A stretch of DNA of 64,000 nt from Micromonospora avicenniae (GCF_900156065.1 NZ_FTNF01000004.1:124001-188000); one strand, 5' to 3'; numbered from the stretch's first letter, positions 18,301 through 26,937 are shown. A program made the numbers and translations. The notes: generated by a model from the letters alone, not told the origin.

Positions 18301-19174
18301 CGCCGGGGTTCACCGACGGGCCGGGGCGGTTGGTGGCGACCACGGCGAGGGTGAGCGGCCCACCGGCGTCGCGGACGAGGTCGGTGACGTCGGCGGCCCT
18401 GGCGTTCTTCCAGCCGTCGGTCTGCTGCGGCGCGTGCAGCACCTGCTGCCCGTCGAGGTACGCCGTGAAGTCGTCGTCGGCGGTCACCACGAGCTGCGCG
18501 ACCGCGATCCCGGTGCCGGCGGGGAGCGTGAGGCTGCCCCGGAACCAGCGGGTGCCGGCCGGGGCGTTTCCGGCGGTGGCGTCCGGCGACCAGATCCACG
18601 AGGCGCCGGCGAGGTCCAGCCGCTCCGCCGCGTGGTCCGGTTCCGCGCCCACCCACCGGGCGGCGCCGAAGCCCTCGTCGAGCAGGCCGGTCTCGAACCA
18701 GGTCGGGGTGCTCCACCGGGTCGCGCGACCGGCCTGGTCCCAGAGCCGCACCCGCCAGTGGTACCGGGTCCGTGGGGCCAGCCGCGGACCGGCGTACGCC
18801 ACGCCCAGGGACCGCTGCGAGGACACCCGGCCCGAGTTCCAGACGTCGGCCGCCTCCGGGGTCAACCGGTCCGGGCGGGTGGCCACCAGCACCTGGTATC
18901 CGCTCTGGCCGGCGTTGTGGCCCGGCGCGGTCGCGGTCCAGGAGAACCGGGGCTCACCGATGTCCGTACCGAGTGGACGGTCGGCGTACTCGGTGCGCAG
19001 GCGGTCGACCGCGAGCGGCCCGGCGCCGGCACCGCTGGGCGGGGCGGCCGACGCGGGCTCGGTGCTGGCCGCGCCGAGCGCCACGGCGCCGGCACCGGCT
19101 ACGCCCCACCCGATCAGGGATCGGCGGGTCAGTTCCGGCCCCGGTGCCGGGGCCGGTCGTGGGGTCTGCGCCAT
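15326..19174 (-). CDS. Tat-exported GH78 alpha-L-rhamnosidase B with duplicated module
   Basis: A 1282-residue exported rhamnosidase. The twin-arginine motif TRRSLIGWG, followed by an alanine/glycine-rich hydrophobic core, marks a Tat signal, unlike its Sec-type operon neighbours. It has a fibronectin-like domain (55-165), then two tandem copies of a jelly-roll module (189-350 and 363-526) that are alike over about two thirds of their residues. A CBM67/rhamnosidase N-domain (540-690) and the GH78 barrel follow. The catalytic acids lie in DTPMYEKNGWTGD (D870, E875, D882), and the probable base is E1148 in TMWEMW. The ATG at 19174 follows GGAGGAG. It lies 34 bp after gene C in the operon. Folded export suggests a cofactor-bound or fast-folding enzyme. 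Confidence 0.92.
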   Translation of the reverse strand: MAQTPRPAPAPGPELTRRSLIGWGVAGAGAVALGAASTEPASAAPPSGAGAGPLAVDRLRTEYADRPLGTDIGEPRFSWTATAPGHNAGQSGYQVLVATRPDRLTPEAADVWNSGRVSSQRSLGVAYAGPRLAPRTRYHWRVRLWDQAGRATRWSTPTWFETGLLDEGFGAARWVGAEPDHAAERLDLAGASWIWSPDATAGNAPAGTRWFRGSLTLPAGTGIAVAQLVVTADDDFTAYLDGQQVLHAPQQTDGWKNARAADVTDLVRDAGGPLTLAVVATNRPGPSVNPGGLIAKLVVTSTAGERSVLVSDGSWRSCDTEQAGWPEPGHDESGWAPVAVLAPYGQGPWGGQVDVPQPHALNLTGASWVWGPGATTGGAPAGPRWFRGRLALPQGTGVSSARLIMSADDDFTAYLCGQLVLSAPQQTDGWRTARVADVTELTRAAVGGDLVLAAIATNRGGASVNPGGLIAKLVVGTTDGGELVLVTGAGWRTTGSVETGWEQADHDDSAWSPVVVLAPYGQGPWGSGVEPPVQERPAPLLRRAFQLDKPVERARLYAAGLAYQVLHLNGERVGTAVLDPGFTDYDDTVLYVTHDVPQLLVQGRNALAVELGRGFYGMTTRNVWRWHQPPWHGEPRVLARLVVEHPDGSRTEVVSDDSWRVTTGPTLSNSLYAGETYDARLELPGWSTARFDDSDWDLASVLDAPAGTLRAQEHEPIRVVESVAPARLSSPRAGVWVADFGRTTAGWVRLRVTAPAGTVVRVLYGEKLRADGTVEASNGNVQSARFQLDEYVARGGGEEVWEPRFSYKGFRYVQLDGLPGAARTDTVTMRVVHSDVRDVGEFRCSEPLFEQFERMMRRTVRSNLHGIPTDTPMYEKNGWTGDAQVAAATMAGQLDLSRFFTKWLGDLRDAQVATGQVPVIVPSGGWGYQELAPAPEWTTVYPYLLREMHRWYGDDRLPRQHWQAVTDYLEWELGRLSDGLAVTALGDYLSPGTGGNPPEDTRLTATAYLHRALLASAEVGELIGEDAQAARFRAAAAGLRDRLNETFLDRGRGLYRTDRDPGYRQTSNAVPLAFGLVPDELVQAVVDNLVADIRDRGWHLNTGCLGTSVLLPVLTEHGHADVAARVASQRTYPSWGYWVENDADTMWEMWPTSTRSRQHYFHGTVVQWLYEHVAGLRPVADGWARFVVRPDARAELSAASVAVDTVRGRASAAWRRDDGRFELTVQVPVGATAEVHVPTARPGDVEASPGGLVAARRMTAGYLVHTVGSGTWRFVSSSAPTA
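17597..18088 (-). repeat. Second copy of tandem domain repeat in rhamnosidase B
   Basis: Encodes residues 363-526, from LTGASWVWGP to LAPYGQGPWG. It is collinear with the first copy apart from a small length difference near residue 445 and a one-residue difference after VLVT. The copies have clearly diverged in sequence, so the duplication is not an assembly artefact. Confidence 0.9.
18125..18610 (-). repeat. First copy of tandem domain repeat in rhamnosidase B
   Basis: Encodes residues 189-350, opening with LAGASWIWSP and closing with LAPYGQGPWG. Shared landmarks with the second copy are ADDDFTAYL, APQQTDGW, ATNR and SVNPGGLIAKLVV. It resembles the rhamnosidase N-terminal jelly roll and may bind sugar. 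Confidence 0.9.
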
Positions 19175-19208
19175 CGGGTCTCCTCCTCGATGCGGGGGCG
19201 GTGTGCGA

Positions 19209-22200
19209 TCAGGGCTGAGTGCCGGTCGGCAGCGGCGCGGACCACACGTCGGCGATCGACGGGTCGTAGCCGTCGCCGGTGTCCCGGAACCGCACCCGGA
19301 CCGTGCCGTCGCGGGTGGCGTCCGGCAGGTCGACGACGAACTGGTAGCTGACCGTGCCGGCCCCGCCGGCGGTGCGTCGCCAGGACCGGGTGTGTACCGC
19401 CGTGCCGTCGACGACGACCTCGTAGTCCTTCAGCTGCGCCTGGTCGTACGTCTCGACGGCACGCAGCACGAACGGCGCTCCAGGGGTGACGGCGAGGTCG
19501 AACTCGAACCACCCGTCGGGCTGGGTGACGTTGGTGTAACGGCGGGTCAGGCCGGCCTCGGTGCTGGTGCCGGAGTAGGTCGAGGCGGCGAGCCGGTGCG
19601 CCTGCTCTGACGCCGCGTCACCGAGATCGACGTGGTCGTACGCGCCAGCCGGCGGGTTGGTGAGCCGGACCTGGACCGGCACCGCCAGCCGTTCGGCCTC
19701 CGTGTCCCCCGTGGCGACGGTGACCGTCACCGGTCCTTCCGTCGTCGACAGCGGCGCGGTGACGGCCGTGGACACGGTGGTCTCCGCCCCCGGGGCGAGG
19801 TCGTACCCGACGGCGGGTCCCACCGTCCAGCCGTCCGCCGCCACGGTGGTTAGCCGCCCGGTCACCGGCGCCGTGGACCGGTTGCGCAACACGGTGGTGA
19901 CGGTGGTCGCGGCGCCGGGGGCGACGGGTTCCGCGGCGGCGGACACGATCTGCACCGCCGGCACGGTGCTGACCGTTCCCGACAACGGCAGGGTCGCGGT
20001 GCCGCCCCGGTATCGGTAGCCCACGGACCCGTCGACGGTCGCGGTCCCCGGCGACTGACCGAGAGGAATCCGCAGGTCGTAGCGGTGGCGGACAGTGGCA
20101 CCCGGCGCGACCGTGGTGGGCTGGGCACCGGCGGGGGTCGCCGTCCAGCCGTCCGGGACCCGCAGCGCGGACGTCACCGCGGTGAGCGGCCCGGTTCCGC
20201 CGTTGGTGACGGCGACCGTGGCGTGCAGGAGGTCGCCGGGCAGCCGCTCCCCGACCGGCAGGTCGAGGGTCACCACCGCCCCGAGCAGCGCCGAGGAGGC
20301 CGCGGAGAGCCGCTGGTCCACGGTGCCGAGCAGGGTGATGAGGCGGTCGGCGTGGGCGGCGCTGATCCTTCCGCCGTCGACCTGGGTACGCAGCCACCGG
20401 CCCACGTCGTCCGCCGTGGCCAGCGCCCGGTGCGCGTGCGTGGCGGCGGCCCGGGCATCGCCCGCGAGGTGGGCCGTGCGGGCTGCCGTCGTCGCGGTGG
20501 CGAGCTGACCGAACCGGGCACGCAGGTACGCCTCGGCGGGCCGGCCCAGCTCGTCGGCGAGTTCGTCGGCCAGCGTCCGGAGCGCCGTCACCGCCCCGCC
20601 GCCGTTGCCGAGGTCACCGAGCACCCGGTCGACGGCGAACGAGTAGGTGCCGGATCCGATCTCGTAAACGGCGATCGGGCCGTCCGTGCGGAGGAAACGC
20701 ACCCCGTCGGCTTCCGCCGCCGGCCGGCCGCCCTCGGTGACCGCGTGCCGCGTCGGCGTCGGGATGCGTACGGTCGCCGTCACGTTCGCCGGGACGGTGA
20801 GGCGCAGCCGCATGTCGCCACGGGCGTCGAGGCTCCAGTCGCTGCCGATGGCACCCTGCGCCGCGCGGTACGAGGCACGGGCGGAGGTGAGGCCGCCACC
20901 CGGCTGCGGCGCGAACGTGAGGTGCGTATACCCGGGGCTGCCGGGGTCGGGTTGGATGCCGGCGACGGTCCGGTACATCCAGTCACCGACGGCGCCGTAG
21001 GCGTAGTGGTTGAAGGAGTTCATCGACACGTCGCCGAAGCTGCCGTCCGGCATGATCGAGTTCCACCGCTCCCAGATCGTGGTCGCGCCCTTGGCGATCT
21101 CGTAGCCCCACGACGGGTAGGTGTCGTTGAGCAGCAGCCGGTACGCGACGTCCAGGTGCCCGGTGTCGCTCAACGCCGGCAACAGGTCAGGGGTGCCCAG
21201 GAAGCCGGTGGACAGGTGCCAGTCGTGCCGCCGCACGTTGTCAACCAGCCGGTCGGCGGCCTTGGCGCGCACCGGCTCGGGCAACAGTCCCATGCCGATG
21301 GCCAGCACGTACCCGGTCTGGCTGTCGCCCGCGACGGTGCCGTCGGCCGAGACGTACGCGTCGACGAACGCCTCGGCGATGTCCCGGGACAGCGCCGCGT
21401 AGCGTGCCGCGTCGGCGTCCCTGCCGATCGCGTCCGCCATCTCTCCCAGGAGGCGGATGCTGTACGCGTAGTAGGCGGTGCCGATGACCCCGGCGGGCGT
21501 CGGGTCGTCGAGGTTGAGCCAGTCGAGGTACGGGCCGGCGTTCGCGCGCAGGTGGCCCGAGCTGGTGCTCTCCAGCCAGGACGCGTACCGCGTCATCGAC
21601 GGGTAGTGCTCCTCGACCACCTGGGTGTCCCCGTAGCGCTGCCAGAGCGTGTACGGCACCGTGATGCCGGCGTCGGCCCAGCCCGTCGCCCCGTCGCCGC
21701 AGCAGGCCCGGGGTGCCACATCGGGGTACGCCCCGTTCGCCGACTGCGCGTCGCGCAGGTCCCGCAGCCACTTGGTGAGGAAGGTCAGGCTCTCCATGTT
21801 GAAGGTCGCGGTCTTCGCGAAGACGTTGATGTCGCCGGTCCAGCCCAGCCGCTCGTCGCGGGCCGGAGTGTCGGTCGGGATGGAGAGGAAGTTGCCGCGC
21901 TGGCCCCAAGTGATGTTGGAGTGCAGCTGGTTGACCATCGCGTTGGAGGTCTCGAACTCGCTGGTGAGTTCCCCGTCGGTGTGCATGACCAGGCCGGTGA
22001 CGGCGGCCAGGTCGGGTGTGCCGGGGAAGCCGGTCAGTTCGACGTAGCGGAAGCCGTGGAAGGTGAACGCCGGCTCGTAGACCTCCTCCCCGCCACCGCG
22101 CAGCGTGTAGTGGTCGGTGGCCTGCGCCGAACGCAGGTTGGCCGTGTACGCCGTACCGTCCGGGTTGAGCACCTCGGCGTGCCGGATTCGGACCGTGGCG

Positions 22201-23861
22201 CCTGCCGGCCCGGAGACGCGCAGCCGGACCTTGCCCACCATGTTCTGCCCGAGGTCGAAGATCCAGGTGCCAGGAGTGGGCTGGGTCAGTGCCCGGGCCG
22301 GCAGCTCCTGTACGACTCGTACCGGCGGGTCGACCTGGGCGACGATCCGGCCGGTGGCACCGGTCTCGTCCACCGTGGCCGGTGACCAGCCGGAGTCGTC
22401 GAAGCCGGGACGGTCCCAGCCGGCCGGTAGCCGGCGGGCGTCGTACGTCTCGCCGTGGATCAGGTCGCTCTGGCGGAAGGGCCCGGGCGTGGCGCGCCAG
22501 GAGCCGTCGGTGCCGACGGTCTCCGTACGCCCGTCGGCGTAGTCGACGACCAACTGCGCGCTCAGGTGCGGACGGGAGCCGTAGTGGTCGGTGCCGAACG
22601 AGGCGATGGTGCCGGCGTACCAACCGTCGCCGAGCAGGCCGCCGAGGACGTTGTCGCCCGGCTGGAGCTGCCCGGTCACGTCGTACGTCTGGTATTGCAC
22701 CCGCTTGTCGTAGTCGGTCCAGCCGGGCGCCAACTCGTGGTCACCGACCCGCCGGCCGTTGACCGACAACTGGTAGACCCCGAAGGCGGTGGCGTAGATC
22801 CGGGCGCGGGAGACCTTCCCGTCGACCCGGAATCCCCGGCGTAGCAGCGGACTCGCGTCCAGCGCGGTGAGCATCGCCTCGGTACCGCCGCTGACCCGCA
22901 GCCCGTCGGCGGTAGGTGTGCCACCGCCGAACGGATTCTCCCCGTCGGTGAGCGACGCCGCGAACAGGGAGTTGTCGCCGCTGGTCACGGAGAAGTCCGA
23001 GAAGACGCCGGATTCGGCGCCGTCGGTGCGCAGGCCGACCGAGCCGGCCCGGTGTGCGCCGTCGCGCGTGACGTCGACCTGGGTGCCGTCGACCCAGGTG
23101 GTGAAGGTGTCGCCGGCCGCGGTGATGCGCAACCTGTGCGGTGCGGTCAGCCGGTCGGCCGGCACCACGTCGCCGAGCGGCACCTCTTTGAGCACGCGCC
23201 AGGCGCCGTCGACGCGGACGTGCGGGCGCAGTTTCGCGGCGCCGCCGACGATGGAGAACTGCCACATGTAGGCGTTGGCCGGGCCGGTGGCGCGCAGGTA
23301 GACGCCGGCCGCGTCCCGGTCGAGGCGGAGGGTGGTCTGCACCGTGTAGTCCGCCCAGGACTCGGTGGGCGACGGAAGCCCGATCCAGTCCGCTCGCCAG
23401 CCGGACGCGCCCATGACACCGGTCTCCCAGGAGGCCGGTTCGCTCCAGCCCGAGGTACGGCCCGCGGTGTCCCACACCCGCACCTGCCAGACGTACCGGG
23501 TGCGGGGATGGAGTTCGGGACCGGCGTACGGGACGAGGACGCTCTGCCGCGACCGGACCCGCCCGCTGTCCCAGACGTCGGGGTCGCCGAGTCCGGCCGC
23601 GCTCGTGGCCACCCGTACCTGGTAGGACTCCTGGATCACGCCGCGTGCGGCGGAGTCGAGCCGCCAGCCCAGCCGGGGTCGCGGCACGTCCAGCCCGATC
23701 GGGTTCGTCGCCCGCTCCGCGGTCAGGCCGGCCACCGTGAGCGCGGGGGCCGATGATCTCGCGGCGGCGGCGGGCCCGGCCGACACGATTGCGGTCGTCG
23801 GCCCGGCGAGCAGCAGGAGCGCCGTGGTGAGCGCGAGGCGGCGCCGAGTTGGGAGCTTCAT
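19209..23861 (-). CDS. Secreted multidomain GH78 alpha-L-rhamnosidase C
   Basis: At 1550 residues this is the largest of the four rhamnosidases. The order is: Sec signal (LALTTALLLLAG, cleavage near 34); fibronectin-like domain (40-150); a laminin-G/concanavalin-like beta sandwich (165-300), probably carbohydrate-binding; CBM67-like N-domain (335-500); and the GH78 barrel with the canonical TDTPARDERLGWTGD (D664, E670, D677) and the Glu of TIWERW. After about residue 1060 come a helical FIVAR-like segment, NEW3-type beta domains (LDLPVGERLPGDLLHATVAV) and a final beta-sandwich. The ATG at 23861 follows GTGAGGA. The extra modules suggest that it stays close to insoluble or cell-wall polymer. 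It lies 72 bp after gene D in the operon. Confidence 0.92.
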   Translation of the reverse strand: MKLPTRRRLALTTALLLLAGPTTAIVSAGPAAAARSSAPALTVAGLTAERATNPIGLDVPRPRLGWRLDSAARGVIQESYQVRVATSAAGLGDPDVWDSGRVRSRQSVLVPYAGPELHPRTRYVWQVRVWDTAGRTSGWSEPASWETGVMGASGWRADWIGLPSPTESWADYTVQTTLRLDRDAAGVYLRATGPANAYMWQFSIVGGAAKLRPHVRVDGAWRVLKEVPLGDVVPADRLTAPHRLRITAAGDTFTTWVDGTQVDVTRDGAHRAGSVGLRTDGAESGVFSDFSVTSGDNSLFAASLTDGENPFGGGTPTADGLRVSGGTEAMLTALDASPLLRRGFRVDGKVSRARIYATAFGVYQLSVNGRRVGDHELAPGWTDYDKRVQYQTYDVTGQLQPGDNVLGGLLGDGWYAGTIASFGTDHYGSRPHLSAQLVVDYADGRTETVGTDGSWRATPGPFRQSDLIHGETYDARRLPAGWDRPGFDDSGWSPATVDETGATGRIVAQVDPPVRVVQELPARALTQPTPGTWIFDLGQNMVGKVRLRVSGPAGATVRIRHAEVLNPDGTAYTANLRSAQATDHYTLRGGGEEVYEPAFTFHGFRYVELTGFPGTPDLAAVTGLVMHTDGELTSEFETSNAMVNQLHSNITWGQRGNFLSIPTDTPARDERLGWTGDINVFAKTATFNMESLTFLTKWLRDLRDAQSANGAYPDVAPRACCGDGATGWADAGITVPYTLWQRYGDTQVVEEHYPSMTRYASWLESTSSGHLRANAGPYLDWLNLDDPTPAGVIGTAYYAYSIRLLGEMADAIGRDADAARYAALSRDIAEAFVDAYVSADGTVAGDSQTGYVLAIGMGLLPEPVRAKAADRLVDNVRRHDWHLSTGFLGTPDLLPALSDTGHLDVAYRLLLNDTYPSWGYEIAKGATTIWERWNSIMPDGSFGDVSMNSFNHYAYGAVGDWMYRTVAGIQPDPGSPGYTHLTFAPQPGGGLTSARASYRAAQGAIGSDWSLDARGDMRLRLTVPANVTATVRIPTPTRHAVTEGGRPAAEADGVRFLRTDGPIAVYEIGSGTYSFAVDRVLGDLGNGGGAVTALRTLADELADELGRPAEAYLRARFGQLATATTAARTAHLAGDARAAATHAHRALATADDVGRWLRTQVDGGRISAAHADRLITLLGTVDQRLSAASSALLGAVVTLDLPVGERLPGDLLHATVAVTNGGTGPLTAVTSALRVPDGWTATPAGAQPTTVAPGATVRHRYDLRIPLGQSPGTATVDGSVGYRYRGGTATLPLSGTVSTVPAVQIVSAAAEPVAPGAATTVTTVLRNRSTAPVTGRLTTVAADGWTVGPAVGYDLAPGAETTVSTAVTAPLSTTEGPVTVTVATGDTEAERLAVPVQVRLTNPPAGAYDHVDLGDAASEQAHRLAASTYSGTSTEAGLTRRYTNVTQPDGWFEFDLAVTPGAPFVLRAVETYDQAQLKDYEVVVDGTAVHTRSWRRTAGGAGTVSYQFVVDLPDATRDGTVRVRFRDTGDGYDPSIADVWSAPLPTGTQP

Positions 23862-23933
23862 ACCAGGTCCTCACCCTTCTGTACGACGACGGCCGCTGCG
23901 GGCCGGGCCACCGGAGCGACCCGGCCGGTTGAG

Positions 23934-26744
23934 TCAGCGGGGTTGGGCGGCCGACGCGGAGACCGGGCGGAAGCTGGAGCGACCCGAACCCACCTCGAAC
24001 ACGGCGCGACCCTTCTCGATCCCGAGGAAGGTGGCTCTGCCCGGTCCGGCCGAGCGGTAGGACTTCCCGGCCGTGACCGGCAGGGCGACCCGGGCCGTGA
24101 CGTTGACCGGCACGTCGAGGTCGACCCGCAGCCCGGAGCCGGTACGCCGCCAGTCGACGCGCACCGGTCCCCGCTGGGTGGGCACGACTCCGGACGCGCG
24201 GTCCAGGCCCACGGCGGGCGGCGCGACGTCGACGCGGGCGGCGCCGGGGCCGGCGGTACGCACACCAAGCAGGGTCTCCTGCACGTCGACCACGGCCTGC
24301 GCGCCCCAACCGTGGGACTGGCTGAAGTTGCTGCCGGGGTCGAGGGTCCACGCCTCCCAGGTGAAGGTGCCGCCCTGAGCGAGGATGTCGGCCCAGCCGA
24401 GGTCGTCGGCGTTGGTAAGCAGGTGCAGCACCGCGTCCGGACGGTCGGCGTCGGCCAGCGCCCGCAGCAGCCAGTGCGCCGTCATCGGGCCCTGCTTCAT
24501 GCCCATCGACGCGAGGTGCTCGGCCAGCGCCGGCAGATCCGACCGCGGGGCCACTCCGTGCGCGATGGCGTACGAGGTCGAGTGCTGACCGGCGTGGGCG
24601 CTGGGCTCGCCGGTGGCCGACAGCCCGTCGACGTAGACGCCGTCGGCTCGGCGCAGCTTCGCGTTGATCGTCTCGGTGAGATCGGCGGCGTGCCCGTCGT
24701 AGGTGGCGACCTCGGCGGCGGGCCGGTCGAGCGCCGCGGCCATCCGGGCGGTGGTGCGGAGCACGTCGACGCCCTGCGCGTTGATGGTGGTGCGGGCCGC
24801 CGCGCTCATGTCGTACCCGAACCGGCCGGGTTCGGGCCAGTCCACGATGCCGAAACGGTACGCGCCGCTGCCGCCGGCCAGTTCGGTGACGAGGCCGGCG
24901 GTGGGGCCGGTGGCCGGGATGTGGCGCAGCACGTAGTCGGCGGTGTCCCGGATGGCCGGGTACGCCTCGGCGAGCAGCGCCCGGTCGCCGGTCTCGACCC
25001 AGTAGCGCCACACCCAGTCGACGAACATCAGCGAGTAGTCGGGGATGTCCCGCTTACCGTCGCCGTTGGGGTAGACGGCGTTGTAACGGCCCCGGTCGTC
25101 GCCGGTGTTCCAGTAGCGGGCGGCCGAGCGGAGGAACTCGCGGATTGCCTGCTGCGTGGCGTCGCGCTCGCCGTACGCGCCCATGGTGGCGTAGGAGATG
25201 TTCGCGGCGTCGCCGAGGAACTGCCCCTTCTCCCGGGTGGGGGTGTCGACGAACGCCTCCTGGACGGAGTAGAGCGCGGAGCGCGCCATCATCGCCCATA
25301 CCTCGTTCAGGGTGGCGTCCGAGCTGGCGAAGGTGGCCTCTGCGCCGGGCGGGACGTCGGTGTGCACCACGATGGCCGAGACGTCGTCGAGCGCGATGTC
25401 CTCGCCGGCGTCGGGGATCTCCAGGTAGCGGAAACCGAGGTGGGTGAAGGCGCGGAACTCCTGCGCCCCGTCGGTCTGGATGTAGGGGAAGCTCATGTCG
25501 GTGCCCTGCGACAGCAGGGTGGACGTGGCGACCCGGCCGCTGTCGGTGAGGGTGTAGCCGGCCCGGATGGGGACCGTGTGACCTGTCACGCCGGCGTGGA
25601 ACCGTACGACCGGTCGGGCGGGGATGACCACGCCGAAGTCGGCGACGACCGTGCCGTCGGCGGCGGTACGCAGCGCGACCGGGGCGACCGTCCGCTCCGC
25701 CAGCCGCGTCTCCTGGCCGATCAGGTGCGGCGAGGACGCGGTGGGGTGCGCGCCGACGGCCTCGGCGGCGGTGAACGGGGCGACGTCGTCGTCGTAGCCG
25801 GGCCGCGTCCAGCCGGTCACCTCGGCCCGGGCGTCCTGCCGCTCGACCCGGTCCCCCTCGCCGTTGCGCCGCTCGGCGCCGGCGACGAACCGGCTGTCCC
25901 GGGCGACCCGCCAGGACCCGTCGGTGACGAACACCTCGCGGGTGCCGTCGGCGTGCTCGACGACCAGTTTCAGCAGCACGCCGCGCGATCCGGCGGGACG
26001 ACCCTGGCCGCTGCCGTACCAGTGGTACCGCAGCCCGATGGCCAGCGGCTTGCCGGCGGCGACCAGGCCGGTGACGTCGGCGGCCTGGTAGTAATCCTCG
26101 CCCGGGTAGCCGAAGGAGGTGCCCCGGTCGGCGCGCACGCCGTTGAGGTAGAGCTCGTAGGTGTGGTCGGCCGCGGTGTAGGCGCGGGCCCGCACGACGC
26201 GACTGGCGGCGAGCCGGACCTCAGTGCGGGCGAGGGTGTGGTCGTCGGCCTCGGTGGTCGCGCGGCGGATCCAGCTGGCGCCCTCCCACTGGCTGTCGGC
26301 GATGCCGGTCTCGAATTCGCCGGTGGCGGGCGGGGACTGCCGGCCGGTGCGGTCCCAGGTGCGTACGGTCCACCGGTACGCCGCTCCGGCGCGCAGCCCA
26401 GGCCCGGTGTACGGGACGTACGACTGCTGGTCGGAGGCGACCTTGCCGGAGTCCCAGACGGGGCCGCCGTCCCGCCGGGCGACGGTGATCCGGTAGGCGG
26501 TCTGGACCTCACCGGGGTCGGCGTCGCGCGGGAGCCAGCCGAACCGCGGCGTGCCCTCCACGTTGAGCGGGTGGGCACGGTCGTCGACCGTGAGGGCGCC
26601 CGGCGCGTCCGGGGCGTGCCCCCGGGCGGCGTACGCCGGCGGAGCCCCGGCCAGCACGGTCCCGACGACGGTCGCGACCGCCGCGATGGCGACCTTACGG
26701 CGTCTTCCGGAAAGCGGCCGGTGGTCGACGATCCGAGGGATCAC
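23934..26744 (-). CDS. Secreted GH78 alpha-L-rhamnosidase D (first gene of operon)
   Basis: A divergent GH78 protein of 936 residues. The Sec signal follows an unusually long basic n-region (hydrophobic VAIAAVATVVGTVLAG, cleavage after AYA). A fibronectin-like domain, a CBM67-like domain and the barrel follow. The acids are in VDTPTREKGQFLGD (about D500, E505, D512), and the Glu of FTWEAW is the likely base. The reading frame is open to 26759, but GTG there lies inside the ribosome site (GGAGGAGG), so GTG at 26744 is chosen. It heads the rhamnosidase operon: the operator ends 19 nt upstream of the start. The substrate may differ from A-C, because this is a separate GH78 branch. Confidence 0.9.
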   Translation of the reverse strand: MIPRIVDHRPLSGRRRKVAIAAVATVVGTVLAGAPPAYAARGHAPDAPGALTVDDRAHPLNVEGTPRFGWLPRDADPGEVQTAYRITVARRDGGPVWDSGKVASDQQSYVPYTGPGLRAGAAYRWTVRTWDRTGRQSPPATGEFETGIADSQWEGASWIRRATTEADDHTLARTEVRLAASRVVRARAYTAADHTYELYLNGVRADRGTSFGYPGEDYYQAADVTGLVAAGKPLAIGLRYHWYGSGQGRPAGSRGVLLKLVVEHADGTREVFVTDGSWRVARDSRFVAGAERRNGEGDRVERQDARAEVTGWTRPGYDDDVAPFTAAEAVGAHPTASSPHLIGQETRLAERTVAPVALRTAADGTVVADFGVVIPARPVVRFHAGVTGHTVPIRAGYTLTDSGRVATSTLLSQGTDMSFPYIQTDGAQEFRAFTHLGFRYLEIPDAGEDIALDDVSAIVVHTDVPPGAEATFASSDATLNEVWAMMARSALYSVQEAFVDTPTREKGQFLGDAANISYATMGAYGERDATQQAIREFLRSAARYWNTGDDRGRYNAVYPNGDGKRDIPDYSLMFVDWVWRYWVETGDRALLAEAYPAIRDTADYVLRHIPATGPTAGLVTELAGGSGAYRFGIVDWPEPGRFGYDMSAAARTTINAQGVDVLRTTARMAAALDRPAAEVATYDGHAADLTETINAKLRRADGVYVDGLSATGEPSAHAGQHSTSYAIAHGVAPRSDLPALAEHLASMGMKQGPMTAHWLLRALADADRPDAVLHLLTNADDLGWADILAQGGTFTWEAWTLDPGSNFSQSHGWGAQAVVDVQETLLGVRTAGPGAARVDVAPPAVGLDRASGVVPTQRGPVRVDWRRTGSGLRVDLDVPVNVTARVALPVTAGKSYRSAGPGRATFLGIEKGRAVFEVGSGRSSFRPVSASAAQPR

Positions 26745-26763
26745 GCCTGCCTCCTCCACCCTA

Positions 26764-26775
26764 TGAATCGTTTCA
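26764..26775 (-). promoter_or_regulatory. LacI-type operator of the rhamnosidase operon
   Basis: TGAATCGTTTCA is identical to the operator at 10573-10584. It sits three bases after the predicted -10 box and 19 nt before the GTG of rhamnosidase D, the same geometry relative to the ribosome site as in the rha operon. Confidence 0.8.
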
Positions 26776-26778
26776 GGC

Positions 26779-26807
26779 AGGCTACGTGCTCGTCAGCGTC
26801 GTGTGAA
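26779..26807 (-). promoter_or_regulatory. Predicted promoter of the rhamnosidase operon
   Basis: On the minus strand, TTCACA (26807-26802) is followed by a 17-bp spacer and TAGCCT (26784-26779). The operator just downstream would cover the transcription start. A short inverted repeat, TGAAGG-TGT-CCTTCA (26804-26818), overlaps the -35 box. Confidence 0.5.
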
Positions 26808-26937
26808 GGTGTCCTTCATGGCCGGATCCGGCCAGCAGGGACATCGACGAGCGTCTCCGCAGGACGTGAGGACCCTTCCGTTGCGTGATCAAGGGCCTAC
26901 CGTATGTTCCGGCGATGCCGGCGATAGGGGGCGCCTC

